From positions 580,604 to 644,603 of the forward strand of contig MU130701.1 in NCBI GenBank assembly GCA_015039465.1: DNA of 64,000 nucleotides. Direction: 5' to 3'. The notes under the pieces were generated by a model that had not been told where the DNA came from, searched no databases, and saw only the letters and a program-made list of their open reading frames with translations. This document shows positions 8,778-20,360 of the stretch, piece after piece. Positions within the stretch are counted from its first letter, which is position 1. Each line of letters starts with the position of its first letter. This DNA comes from Phlegmacium glaucopus. Its lineage: Eukaryota; Basidiomycota; Agaricomycetes; Agaricales; Cortinariaceae. Made by a program: the position numbers and the translations under genes.

Positions 8778-11145
8778 CTATTTCCCCGATCCCTGTATGT
8801 CCATAACTTGAACCTCCAGTTGCTCTGCCTCATTCCATCTACCCTGAAGCCTGTATGTGCTTGCTAAATTTCCCATACTGAGAAGGGTGTCTGGGTGTTC
8901 TGCACCAAGCAGCTTCTTCCTCATGTCCATCACTTGACCCTGCAGCTGCTCTGCCTTACCCCAGTCCCCATTCTCCCACATTACTAGTCCAAAATTGGTC
9001 CATTTATCATCATAGTACTTCTTGATAAGTCCTATCTCCCTTCCATGTAATTCATTTGCCTTAATATGTGGGCAAATCAACCGTCGTAGTGCATAATCCT
9101 CACTGTCAAATCTCCATGAAATTGCACAGGACAAGATTATGCTTCCCATCTCACACATTCTTTGCTGCTCATATTTTGGCATTCTTTCACGACTCCAGTA
9201 GTGCACCAGAGGATGAACAGACAATATTTTAGATAATTGTCCTCTTTTCACCAAGGAGAAAGAGAGAAGAACACTAACCCCTTGTCCAAATATGAACTCA
9301 TCCCAGTGACCATCATTGTCCAAGCCAAGCAGAGTATGATCTAGTAATGTGACTGCTTGAGGTAACTCCTCAGCTATGTCACTATCAACAACATGTTTCA
9401 TGGCCTCCTCAGCAGCAGATTGGAATATCTCTTTAGAAATATTGCTATGATGATAGAAAGCACATATTCCAAGAATTAGGATTGCAGCCTGTGCAGCCTG
9501 TGCATCTCCAGCAGTGGAATGTCTACCAGCCCTCCTTTCTATCTCTTTGAAAGAAAGATCCCAAGTCCCATACACTGTTCTATCATACTTTGATGCTCCT
9601 GTGAATGTAGCATCTGACATAAGAGCATGACGATGTACTGAGAATTGCCTCAGATATTTATCAATATCACATTTCCCAGCCTCAATGTAGGCCCCAGCAT
9701 TATTAACAGCAAGAGGAATACAGCCAAGTTCAGTCACAATATTTTTGGCAGCTTGTAGATGCTCAGGCAATGCATCCAAACAGCTAGCCTTGAGAAGAAG
9801 GGCTATAGCATCTGCCTCCTCCATTTCATGGATCTCAATTTTGTTCTCAAATGATACAATCCTTCCCATGGATCGATTTCTGCTAGTAATCAGAATATTA
9901 CCTCTGTCACCTGGAGGGAAGAATTTGGCCACCACCTCTGGAGGAGGATCATCAGCATTATCAAACACAATCAACCATTCTTCTTGGAGAGAAGATATCC
10001 ACTGGAGGACAGCCTCAACTGAGTCATCCACCCCAGGATCTTGTGCAGCAGAAAGGGTAGATATGCTCCTGAGAGACATTCTAATGCTCTCCTGAGATGA
10101 GGCATCAATCCACAGCACATGTGAAAAACTAAAAAGAAATGAATCTAGTGTTGTGAATGGAAAGTAACAATCCTTACTTGTCAGACATTTTTTCTATGAA
10201 CTTGAGACAAATCTGGGTCTTTCCAATTCCTCCCAATCCCCAGAGGAGACATGAGCACCTTGACATCAGTCTACTATTCCCATGATGAATAAAAATCTTC
10301 TCAAGTTTATTGAGTACATCTTGCCGTCCAGTAAAGATTGGGCTGGGGTTGGGTTTTTGAGTTACTGGAATCTTTATCTGCCTTTCACTGCTATTGGGAG
10401 GGAGAATATTGACGATATTGGTCTGTATGTATGATTATTGCTAAATCACACAACAACTTACGAGAAAGACTTACGAAAGCGCCGCCAGTGATGAGGGTAT
10501 TCTGGGCGTTCGCAAAGAAACCCAAGGCAGCTTGTTGAGCCTGCCGATCTTTAGTGAAAGCCGAGAACACCTGGTGTAAGCAACTCACAGAGGGACTTAG
10601 TTCCGATTTAGTGGTTCTCAAGCTACCTTGCATTATGGCATCAGGCGGGGAGAGTGAATTTCCTTCCGAACGGGCTACAGGTGTAACCGCCAAAGCGGAG
10701 ACGGAAGCGGAGACTTGGAGTTCACGGGTAGTCTGATCGACGATGATGATTGCCAGTAAGTAATTATGGATGCGATGGGGTAAGTTGAACACTCACATGA
10801 ACGCCAGTGTCTGGAACGCTTACAGGAGCAAGATCATTCAGTACCAGAGCAGAAGCCGAAGTAGAGACTGGGAGATCAAGGGGAGTCTGATGGATGGCGA
10901 TGATTAAATACTTCAGGATACGATGGACGAAATTGAACACTCACAGTAACGCCAGCGACTTGAATAACTTGTGCGCTATCAGCAGCAGCGCTAGCAGGAA
11001 CGGATGGCATGGAGTGAGCAGTGGTTGTTATGATTGTCGATCTCGAAGTTGCTGGTTTAGGGGTTGAACCCATAGCATCGTTGATGGTCAGAGATGAAGA
11101 TTTTGGTTTCTTGGGCTTGACAAATTTGTTGAAAATGCGCTTCAT
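8778..11145 (-). CDS. NLR-like STAND protein: NB-ARC NTPase with C-terminal TPRs
   Basis: Five exons can be read on the minus strand: 11145-10945, 10886-10797, 10732-10475, 10422-10178 and 10128-8778. All introns are GT..AG, and the open frame is 714 codons. Residues 1-180 are a basic start (MKRIFNKFVKPKKPK) and a Ser/Thr/Val-rich stretch ending NTLITGGAF, a signature seen in agaricomycete NLRs. The P-loop GLGGIGKTQ is near residue 244, a Walker-B-like LIVFDNADD follows, then ILITSRN and a GCIPLAVNNAG block (NB-ARC core). The C terminus holds the first two TPR units. Proteins of this class are cytosolic nucleotide switches thought to sense non-self. Exons 2 and 3 and their preceding introns resemble each other, so the N-terminal region grew by exon duplication. 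The frame stops early inside the TPR array, so the protein may be truncated. Confidence 0.8.
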
Positions 11146-11589
11146 CTTGTTGAGTAGTGAGTGGTGAGTAGTGAGTACTTGAGGGGTGAATGTGGTCGAT
11201 AAGAAAGAAGCGACCGATTACATAACCAGGGTTATGTCTCAGCTCAGCAAAGGTTACTCAGTAAAATGGACTTGTACGCAACTTGCACGCGTCATCTCTC
11301 CCATTTATCCGAGATCATCTGGAGCCCAGAGGCAGCATACAGTCCCGCACTCACACCACTTATTCTGGCCGGCAGCGCTTGGACCAATTTTCTATCCAGT
11401 GCTTCCTCAGGCTTCCGCCTCATCGCGACGACATCGTGATCACCAGTCCTGGTCATCGGACGAAACTCGAGCTTTTCGCCTCCCCACCGAGTGAAAACCA
11501 GTGCAAACCTCTCTCTCGTCTCAGTGGTGCATAAATTAATACACGATTGACGCCAGACCGTGGTCGAAAGATAAGAAACAAGTATACGA

Positions 11590-12390
11590 AAAACAAATCC
11601 ACTTCTTGCGAGGCTTCGGTTTATGTTTTGGACTAGGTCTATCCACATCGTCAACGTCCATAACATCGTCCGAGTCGTTCTTTTCGGACGTTGATTTCAG
11701 TTTGGTTGAGAAACTGACAGCTGACACAGAAGTCTTGGGTTTCGGTTAGGCTTGTCTCCTTTCTACATCATGGTGTCGTCGCCCGAACCCTGGCTTGGGC
11801 TTGGGCCTAGGCTTGGGTTTTGCATTGCCGTCATCTTCGTCCGCGTCGCTATCAGTGGAAACTGCAGCTTTCTTTTTGGCCGGCTTCTTGACCGTGCCCC
11901 CAAAGGACGTATCTTTACTAGTGTAATATCTCCAGGAGCGTCTGACGCTGTCTTAACGACATCAGGACCTAAGAAAAGAATCCAAGTGACAGGCATACTC
12001 ACCATATTCCCCGCTACTATCATTATCATCATCATCCTTCCTCGAAACTTTCTTTCGTTCAGACTTACCCCGATCAGATCCGAACTGATGACGTTTCATA
12101 TCGTCGCCGGCAACAGCAGCAAGCAATAAATCGGAATTGGGTACCACCTCATTTTTCACCCTTTTCTATCCTTCAACTACATCTTGGCAATTTCATGCTC
12201 ATCCCTCTTGATAGACCAGAAATCTTGTTCTGCAACGCTCTTGGTGACGATTTTGAGGTCAAAGGTTCGTCCAGTCGAGGCTCCTGCGACGGCACTCACT
12301 AATGGATCTCGCGGATCCCGATTAGAGTTGTTTAGGGAAGAAGATATAGTGTTTGAGGAGGAAGAAATCGCCTTGAAGGTGACTGGCTAG
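11590..12390 (-). CDS. Unknown gene or gene remnant, charged nuclear-type protein
   Basis: Several minus-strand frames look coding but I cannot join them with certainty. At 12390-12180 a Ser/Asn-rich stretch is followed by FDLKIVTKSVAEQDFWSIKR. At 12159-12000 there is NEVVPNSDLLLAAVAGDDMKRHQFGSDRG and then an Asp/Ser/Lys-rich tail. At 11890-11760 is a KKPAKKKAAVSTDSDADEDD plus Lys/Pro repeat. At 11725-11600 an acidic VMDVDDVDRPSPK segment ends in basic residues. Plausible introns separate them. The 5' end has no clear start. The composition suggests a nuclear protein, but I do not recognise the family. It could be a truncated pseudogene. Confidence 0.35.
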
Positions 12391-12902
12391 AAAAGGTGGT
12401 ATCACTATTAGGTAATTATTAGATTTAGGCTACATGTAATTGAAACCAGAATGCTTCCTGAATCTTGTACACCAAAGCTTGGAAAAGGTTGGATGCAACC
12501 TCGCATGTCGCACATCTCGGTCTATCTTGGTACAATTTGACGCACCTGATCACCACATTTGTGACAGAAAACCGTCGCGCGTCACAAGCCATGAAGACAT
12601 TGAAGAGTTGGTCTGGAAGCTTCCTGAATCTTGCCGACCAAACTAAAAATCCGAATGCTCCAAATGCAACTAGCTGAAGAATGATCACAAGGATCCGACA
12701 TGCGATGTCAGGAAAATCGGAAAAAACAATATTTGGTAAAAGTTGAAAAAACTTATTCAAAATCGTCACACGTCACAAGCCACGATGCATGAAGAGTTGT
12801 TGAAGAGTTGGTCTGGGTCAATCGTTATCTGACACTGTTTACTTAGTACCTGGTCAGCATCGACCATCTTGAGCGCTCATTTGACGTCTTTGTTCATCCA
12901 CT

Positions 12903-14377
12903 ATGGGGTCTCAATCACCACCATTTATCGTTTTTGGCTATGGATCTCTCATTTTTAAGGCAGGCACCTTTCGAGCTCACTACTAATGCCTTGTCCGACT
13001 CTTGTTTTGTAGCCTCCACCACATGTGATCGCCCAAAGTACCCAATATTTCATCCATCCCGTTGAATCGACTGACAGTGACGATAATTGAAATGCAGTAC
13101 CAGGATTTCTCAAAGGCTACGTCCGAAGATTTGCTCAAGAATCGCACGACCATCGAGGCACACCAGAGGTAAGCTTAGGATCAAGATTTTTTTAACCACT
13201 TTTTGCTGACCCATTTCAACGTCTCTATGACGATAGAATCCCGGCAGAGTGGTCACGTTGGTCCATAAAGAAGATTGGGACAAGTTTTCGGGATCGGTAA
13301 AAACCTATTTCGCAGACTCCATCCCAGTGTTTTTTTCTAAATAAAAGATATGATCATGACACAAATTTTACTATGGTCAGGATGCATTTCCAGATGATGA
13401 TACTGTGTGGGGTCCGTCCGACTTTATTTGTGATCGAGGTCGATTAATAAAACTCATTTCTTCAGGCATAGCGTATACGATCGACCCGGTTTACGAGCCT
13501 GAAGTTCGTGATTACCTAGGTCAGTCAGTTAGACAGAAGCTCTTCCTTTTGTTTTCAGAAACAAAACCATCTGGCCATTTTTTTTTGACTCAATGATATC
13601 CATCGGGTTAATTAGATTACAGAGAAAAGGTAGGTCTCGTTTCGCAGCCCTAGGACCCGTTTGTCACGATTTGACATGAGCCATCGCATCACGCAGGACG
13701 GATATACCATGGAAACGTTGGATATTCACGGCATAAACGATGAAGGAGTGGAATGTATAATAATTAGAAATGTAAGCTCAATCATAGGCTTCCACAAATG
13801 TGTCCCTACAGCTCATTATTCCTGGTCATTTCCCCCACCTTTCTTGGTATTCTAGGCATATGTACGTGAAAAAAGTAAATCCCATTGCAAATTTTCCATA
13901 ACAAAGAAAACCTTTTCTTGTGTTTTCATCTTAAAAAAGTGTTACGTTGGAAGGAATGATAATCCGTCATTCAGTAAGTTTCGACCATACACTTGAACGT
14001 TCTTACTTTCTTGTATTTACCCTCCCTCTCCTCCCCTAGTTGGCTCGGAACCTCTAGACAAACTCGCCCATAGAATTTGGCAGTCTGTGGGCCCCTCAGG
14101 TCCCAATAAAGTAAGTCAGCGAGGTTGTGGACGTAATAAACAAAGACGCTCATCTTTCCGTCCCTTTCATTCACTTTCCATAGGACTACCTCTTCAAACT
14201 CGCTGAATCTATACGCAAACTCACTCCTCAATCATATGATTCCCATCTTCATGCTCTTGAAGTAAGCATCCCATCATTTTCCTTGAAGGTGTTTCTTATT
14301 ATTTCTTTCAGGCTATGGTCCGCAGGTTGGATCAAGGTGACCGACAGGAGGAATGTTATCATGATGTTGAAAAATGA
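12903..14377 (+). CDS. ChaC-type glutathione-specific gamma-glutamylcyclotransferase
   Basis: This enzyme family cleaves glutathione to 5-oxoproline and Cys-Gly in the cytosol. The gene is split into many small exons, but conserved blocks appear in order. The start is MGSQSPPFIVFGYGSLIFK, with the substrate-binding YGSL motif. Then come PPPHVIAQ, PGFLKGYVRRFAQESHDHRG, GRVVTLVHKEDWDKF, GIAYTIDPVYEPEVRDYL, the DYREKDGY segment carrying the expected catalytic glutamate, YVGRNDNPSF, LAHRIWQSVGPSGPNK, DYLFKLAESIRKL and HLHALEAMVRRL. Roughly ten introns of about 50-80 nt link them. The first may use an unusual GC donor (AAG|GCAGGC after 12959). No frame breaks are visible, so the gene appears intact. 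It is convergent with the CNNM paralogue, with under 200 bp between the stop codons. Confidence 0.85.
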
Positions 14378-14564
14378 TGATAATTGCCTCCAGAACAATG
14401 TCTATTTAACTTTTAATAAACATATCACAAATAGCAAATAGGTACTAGATTGTCAGTAGTATGCAAGATGTATCAATGGGTAAAAAATGGCGGGAGGTAC
14501 AAGTAAAAAGAAGACATAATCAACAAAAAAAAGTACTCAGTTCCCCATCCTCATGCGAGAGATG

Positions 14565-16828
14565 TCATGAACTCCGAGGTGACTCGCTCAACAATCCAAT
14601 CCCACCAGTTCCACCATATTTTAAAGGAGTGCCGTCATTAGGCGGACTGACATAATCTGAGGATGGCGATCGCGGTTCGGGCCAGAGTAAAGGCGTACGT
14701 TCCGAAGCGGGGTCCTTCCTTCTCTCTCGTTCAACAATACTGATGAAAGATCGGTTATTTATTGTTATAACAAAAAAAGGCTGGTTGCTGATAAATTCAA
14801 GACCTCACCCTCTCATGATGGCCGCCGTTGTAACCCGTTTCGCTCGTTTCTTGTGCTGATTATCTTCATAACGGTCAGTTTCATCCACAATTTCTTCAGA
14901 AATTATTTCCTATTTCAAAATTCAGATTAAAATATTCCACTACGCGTTTTATTGAAGAAACCCACCTCAATGATATCTGATCACAATTGAATCAGCAAAA
15001 ACAACTTTCAGCCAATTCAAATGTTTGGAATCTACCTTCTAAAGTAATAACGCCGATAGCTCCTCCTGCTACCCCCGGAGTTCGACTGATTAACAGAAGA
15101 TGGGCTCTACCTGTCTGGCTATATAAAGAGATGGGTCATTTCAGAATTGCCATTTTCAATTGGACGGGGTAAACCTTACAAATAATCTAGAGCCTGAAAA
15201 CAATTGATGGATGGCACAGCCTCTGGTAAAATCGAAAGAGCAAATGATGAGACGGGACGAGCTTGGCTAGGATCGTAGGTCAAGAGCTGCAAAAGAAAAA
15301 AAACCGGTTAAGTTATATCGTTACAATATATCTGGGTCCCTACCCACCTTTTTGACCAGAAGGAGACCAATGAATGCCAGTGGGTTTCCAGGTTCGTGGA
15401 CCGGGAATCTTGAATATCCACTCAAGAGGCTATATAAAAACTATCGTTAGATGCTCAAGTCCAGTCGAGTAAGAGTAAGCTATCCAACATTGCGTCCACG
15501 GCATTGTGATCCAAAATAGCATCGGCACTCAAAATTACGGTATCCTGTCAAGAATAGACTATCAATAGATAATCCAGATTTATAAGGAGGCCATAGCTAG
15601 ACCTTGAGAGGCGTCATGATCGTTTCGACATTCTTGGTGTTGAGTTCCAAAACACCATTCAAAATCGATATTTCGTCATCACGAAGGGGTTCTTGGCCTG
15701 TGCGGTGAAATTGGAGAAACGATTTCAATTCTGCTTTCTTGTAGGTATGATGTTCATTCGCGCCAAGAACGAGATCAAGAAGTTTTGCAATTGGCCAGGC
15801 AACCGGAGCTAGAAATTTTCACATTTAATCCATTAGCGGATTGTAGATGTAAGGTTTCTTGTAGATTTGGCAAACCGAAGATGTACATCATTGCTAATAC
15901 CAAAGGAGCACAAGTAGCACCGACAGCGAGTCCATAACGGACGCTAACAGCTTGCGGGATGATTCTAAATCAAAATTTGTTGGACTTGTACTCTCATAGG
16001 CCAAAAAAAAACTCACTCCCTGTATGACGGCCGACATTCATCCTGTAAAGCACTTCAGAGGAGAAAGTAAAAAGTGCGTACCCGAAGATCACTTGGGGAA
16101 GGGGGAGGGGGTTAAAATGGTAAGTTTGAGCACAGCAAACCACTAACCAATAGCCGTAGTTGATATCACTATAGCAGCAACACCACCGCCGAGCTAATTT
16201 AATGGTGAATTTAGGGGAAATGCGGGGAGTATGGTCGACTTACTGCGCTGTCCAAGAATATTGGTAAACTTTCGTTGACAATCTTTTTTGAATGATTTTG
16301 GTGAGGTTGTTGCGGATCTAAGTATGTAAAAACGCGCACCACATTGCCCAAGAGTAACACCTAAGAAGCGAGATGGTATTTTGAATATGCCTTGCAGCGA
16401 TTTTTGAGGAAGATTACTCACCACAAGCACCCAATGACGGCCCTTCTGCATCAACTTGAGAACTACTCGTCTTAAGCGCTTCATATCATCCTAACACATG
16501 CCGCCCATTCCATACCTTTCTGAGCGTTTCTCTTTTCCCTCTGGTCCTCCGATGAAGTAGCCAACACGCGAAGGTGCAACTCGTCCAATCCCATGAGTCC
16601 AAGTGTCAATCTAGGTTGCTTTACAAATTCAACAAATCCAAGAAACCATGTTCAACAAACTGACCCGGCAAAAACACCGCCTGCGAGAACGAGGAATACA
16701 CTGATGATGAGTTTGGACCAGATCTCTGATGACTCTGGTTGAGTTGGCTGGTCGTCGGGGATCATTCTTTTGAGATAAGGAGAGGCAAGCGCAGTGCGCG
16801 TTAGAAATAAAAGTGTTGGTAAAGTCAT
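14565..16828 (-). CDS. CNNM/DUF21 membrane protein with CBS pair, paralogue 1
   Basis: The start is chosen at 16828, giving a signal-like leader ([16 protein letters not shown]). Conserved blocks then follow in order: a TM segment [126 protein letters not shown]; the second CBS half with [15 protein letters not shown] and GVITLE; and [17 protein letters not shown]. The cytosolic tail ends at 14565. Family members such as yeast Mam3 and animal CNNMs are linked to divalent-metal (Mg/Mn) homeostasis at vacuolar or plasma membranes. About a dozen short introns are present and I see no frame break. Three more paralogues lie in this window. Confidence 0.8.
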
Positions 16829-17640
16829 TTACAGGAAAGCAAACGACCGAGGAACCTGCGGGTATGTGTGTCACATGACCTCCACACACCTCTCGTCACG
16901 CAACTGATGACATTATGTAATATGTCCAACTCAGCAACTCTCTCTTCTTTTGTCCTGTCCGCGTTGCTCACTCGACCAGGAATGCCCGCTGGCGCGCAAT
17001 CTGCAACCACGGAACCACCCTGTTGCCACATCATAAGAAGTTAAACCTCTGCCGATATTCTGGTGAGTGCGACAATGCTCCCTCTGCCATCGTCGTTCCT
17101 GCCTCATTCGCCTTCGAAACACCAGTGACATGACCTATCATGAGCATGGTCAAATGCACCATGATGCCAGACGTGGTAGGAACCCTCTGTCTCTGCTCCT
17201 CCGCCAGATGCTGATACATAACCCACAGGTTTGCTCCTCTTGATGAGTACCCAAGCAGCATCCGGGTATCTTTGTACGCACATCCAACGTCGTCACACTC
17301 AGCCCTTTTATCAGTGAACACACTGCGCCATGGGCACTGTATCGTGAGCAGGTGAGCCCAGCCCCCACAATAACCACTGCCCACCTCATTACTGTCGACA
17401 GTTACTTGGCTTGCTATGTCACTGTTGAACGCGAGCCACCGCGATCGCAAACATAACGTCGGTGTACCCGTGAGCCTAGCCCCCGCGATGGCGACTGGCC
17501 CACCTTGTTGCCATCGACAACCACTTGGCGTGCCACGTCATTGCCGAGCGCCAGCTAGTGAGCCCAACCCCATTAAAACCACCACGTTCTGCCGACATTC
17601 TTTACAAGAGAGTGAGGGATTTTTTATGGCTGGTATGAAT
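16829..17640. other. Upstream region of CNNM paralogue 1; no supported gene
   Basis: The stretch just upstream of the start (TGTGTGTCACATGACCTC near 16865) is also present upstream of the dead paralogue 2 near 25210, so it is probably a shared promoter segment. Open frames further on (17031-17450 minus, 17416-17643 plus) have no domain and lie partly in a tandem repeat. Confidence 0.35.
17351..17565. repeat. Tandem repeat of about 105-120 bp, two diverged copies
   Basis: GTGAGCCCAGCCCCCAC ... TGCCCACCTCATT ... CGACAGTTACTTGGC ... CACTGTTGAACGC at 17351-17442 recurs as GTGAGCCTAGCCCCCGC ... GGCCCACCTTGTT ... CGACAACCACTTGGC ... CATTGCCGAGCGC at 17470-17553. A third GTGAGCCCAACCCC begins at 17557. 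Confidence 0.6.
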
Positions 17641-18114
17641 TGATGTTGACCGGAAACTCTACTTCTTTCAACAACAAAGTCAAATCCCAGCCAATGGTGG
17701 AATGAGAGTGCTCCCTGGTCCCAATGGGACGCCAGAGTGGGTCAAACTCAATCCGCTTTTATATAGTTGATTTTTCGTTGGCTTTAACTCTAATTCTGAG
17801 TAGTCCCATTATGAACCGTATCTACTTCCGCTCTGTTTTGTGGCGTACCTAATAAAATATTCATTGATTCTCTGCCCATAATATGAACGAAGAAAAGAGA
17901 AAATAAAATCCAAAACACCCATTTATCCTCCTGAAGGAAACCACAAGATCCGAGGAACTCTCCCAAAATTTTGCAAAATTACAGGATGTTTTGATTTGCC
18001 AAATTTGACAAATTTGAGAAACTTCAACTGATTTTGGGGGATTTCAGAAATTCCTTTGACTTTTTGGCCAATTTTCACAGATTCCTGATTCTGATTTTTC
18101 CTGGTGAAGAGGAA

Positions 18115-18420
18115 ATGTTTGAGGTGTCCTTTCGAGCTGGAATCGCAGGAAATTATCAATGGGGCTTAGATGCTGGATACCATGACGACTGGAACCTGTA
18201 TGCTAATTTGCCAGCAGCATGGAAAGTAAGAGATTACGTTGGGGGCAAGGAAGAACTTGAGGTATGGGGTTCTTCCCCAATTCCTTTTTCCTCATATTCA
18301 CTCGATTATGACGCTTAGATTGGACCCGATTATATTCACTACATACCACGGGGAGAGGCCAGTCGAGAACAGGGAAAAACCCAGGCCACGGCCGATTGCT
18401 CCTCGCAAAAAGAAGGCCCA
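18115..18420 (+). CDS. Possible two-exon remnant of an unknown gene
   Basis: A frame at 18115-18261 reads FEVSFRAGIAGNYQWGLDAG, then YHDDWNLYANLPAAWKVRDY, and has natural protein composition. It meets a GT donor (GAG|GTATGG at 18262) and a likely AG acceptor at 18317. The next segment, depending on phase, is basic and ends KKKAQ with a stop at 18421. I do not recognise the family and cannot find a start codon with confidence. It may be a gene fragment. Confidence 0.3.
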
Positions 18421-18484
18421 GTAGATGTTAGAAATCATACAATATATACAGTTGTTTTCCTGCTCGGTTCTTTCTATTATCCAG

Positions 18485-18680
18485 GACGTATGGTAGGCCA
18501 CGCACAGAAGTACACGGTACTCTCACTGAACCTCAGGCAACACGGTTGGCCATGCACGGAAGTGCACGGTACTCGCACTGAACCCCATGTAACCACGGTA
18601 GACCCTGCCTGGAACTTGCACGGAACCCAGTAGGCCATGCACGGTACTTGCACGGTCTGCACGGCCGTGCCACGGCTTTT
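18485..18680. repeat. Short degenerate repeat (GGCCATGCACGG...CACGGTAC words)
   Basis: The words AGGCCA(C/T)GCAC, TGCACGG, GTACTCGCACTGAACC and CACGGTACTTGCACGG recur five or more times. They lie between the unknown exon and the 3' end of the exon-duplication gene. Confidence 0.5.
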
Positions 18681-18735
18681 CCATTCGCTCCAAATTTTGA
18701 TCTAAAGAAATCCCACTGCAACCTAAACGTCTGGC

Positions 18736-19814
18736 TTAAAAAGTCACACCTTTCGAGGCTGATTTTTTTTTGCGACGGTCTATGAAAAAATGATCGTTTC
18801 ACTAGTTAGTTTGTGCAAGACAAAGCAAGGCTACATCACTCACGGGCGTGCCTGCGGCCCTTTACGCCAGAGCCAGAAAACGAATTTCTGCTAGGTGGCG
18901 TAGGTCGGGGAGTCAAAAGGTCCAGGGCAGAGTGAGATGGACCCTGCGATCTACCAGACGACTTTTCTGGGGTCCTGATGATCCTCGGGGGTGTTACGTT
19001 GCCGTGGGGGTCCATCTCATCAAAGTTTCTTTTGAGACGGCCTATGAAAAAATGATCATTTCACCATTTAGTTTGTGCAAGGCGAAGCAAGTCTACATAC
19101 TCACCGGCGTACCTGCGGCCCTTTACGCCAGAGCCAGGAAACCAATTTCTGCTAGGTGGCGTAGGTGGGAGGCCCGGGGCAGAGCTGGATGGATCCTGCA
19201 GTCTACCAGACGACTTTTCTGGGGTCCTAATAATCTTCAGGGGTGTTATGTTGTCCTGGGAGTCCATCTCATCAAAGTTTCTTTTGAGACGGCCTATGAA
19301 AAAATGATCATTTCACCAGTTAGTTTGTGCAAGACAAAGCAAGTCTACACACTCACCGGCATGCCTGTGGCCCTCTACGCGAGAGCCAGGGGACGAATTT
19401 CTGCTAGGTGGCGTAGGTGGGAGGCCCGGGGCAGAGCTAGATGGATCCTGTGGTCTACCAGACGACTTTTCTGGGGTCCTGATAATCTTCAGGGGTGTTA
19501 TGTTGTCCTGGGAGTCCATCTCATCAAAGTTTCTTTTGAGACGGCCTGAAAAAATGATCATTTCACCAGTTAGTTTGTGCAAGACAAAGCAAGTCTACAT
19601 ACTCACCGGCATGCCTGTGGCCCTTTACGCCAGAGCCAGGGGACGAATTTCTGCTAGGTGGCGTAGGTGGGAGGCCCGGGGCAGAGCTAGATGGATCCTG
19701 CGGTCTACCAGGCGACGTTGCTGGGGTACTCTTCTGCTTCGGTGGTGTTAAACCTTTTTGGCGTTCCTTTTTGTCAGAGTGTTTTTTGTGATCGCCAAAA
19801 ATCTTATGCAGCAT
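18736..19814 (-). CDS. Gene of tandemly duplicated symmetric exons (Ser/Pro-rich protein)
   Basis: Five exons read cleanly on the minus strand: 19814-19607, 19545-19357, 19293-19105, 19041-18844 and 18779-18736, with GT..AG introns of 61-64 nt. The coding total is 828 nt, or 275 residues. The start MLHKIFGDHKKHSDKKERQKG is basic. Each internal exon (189, 189 and 198 nt; phase 1-1, so frame-neutral) encodes nearly the same block: RLKRNFDEMDSQDN, ITPLKIIRTPEKSSGR, DPSSSAPGLPPTPPSRN and an HRHA end. The last exon encodes a short basic tail (RRKKKSASKGVTF). The protein should be disordered and phosphorylatable. I know no function. It is divergent from the gene at 21103 and shares an inverted promoter copy with it. 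Confidence 0.75.
18780..19606. repeat. Exon-plus-intron tandem repeat units (about 252-262 bp)
   Basis: Units run 18780-19041, 19042-19293, 19294-19545 and the partial 19546-19606. Each contains one whole intron and one whole exon at high nucleotide identity in both. The last intron shows a small deletion (CTGAAAAAATG where others have CTATGAAAAAATG) that still keeps an AG acceptor. This is direct evidence that the duplicated unit was genomic, not cDNA. Confidence 0.85.
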
Positions 19815-20060
19815 AATCTGGGCAATTAATCACGATATTGAACATAAGCGGGAATCTTGTTGACATGAAGAAGAAACCTAGCGGACTGTGACTGTTATTG
19901 AAGATGTTGAAAAGAACTATCGGGCAGAAACAGTAAGGGCGAGTGCAGAAGGTACTGGTTAGTCTTGGGAATGCGGTAACGATTGCAATCCTTTATATCT
20001 CCAGCTTGATGTAAATGTCAGATGTTGGATTCTTATCTCCTTTCCCCAGGCTATGTGTGG
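19815..20060 (-). promoter_or_regulatory. Promoter/5' leader, inverted copy A
   Basis: Read on the minus strand, this region matches 20870-21102 read on the plus strand. Shared words are TGATGTAAATGTC, TTTATATCTCCAGC, CAGAAGGT, TTGAAAAGAACT, AGGAATCTTGTTGA and ATCACGATATT. The match runs up to the start codon (TAATTGCCCAGATT before ATG) and then stops. The TAATTGC(C/T)CAG|ATT segment looks like a 5'-leader intron acceptor with a branch point. Confidence 0.7.
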
Positions 20061-20360
20061 TTTTCTGCGGCACACACCTGTGCCTTGATAAGCTGGTTGT
20101 ACCATTCCATTTACGATGAGGATGAAAAGTGTAGGCTGTGGCCGATGTTTCGTCACTGCTTCGTCAGCAAAAATCCAACTGGTTCGCTGCGCCACACCTG
20201 TGATAGGCTAGTCACACCACTCCATTTCCGATGGGGATGAAAAGTGCGGGCTGTGTTTTCTCTCGACTTGACGCCCAGGTTTCGTGAGCAAGATTCCTTG
20301 AGGGTATATGAATGCTCTACTACATCAGCTTGAACTTGAATCCGGATGACACGGAGAAAT

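Noticed and set aside
8007..8867. Plus-strand frames across the TPR array
   Set aside because: They are shadows of the 126-bp coding repeat on the minus strand, with Leu/Cys/His-rich periodic translation.
17031..17450. 139-codon minus ORF upstream of CNNM paralogue 1
   Set aside because: It overlaps a tandem repeat, lacks domains and has low-quality composition.
18848..19751. Plus-strand ORF of 233 codons across the tandem units
   Set aside because: The minus-strand reading has consistent splice sites, a start, a stop and conserved phase. The plus frame translates introns and exons alike.
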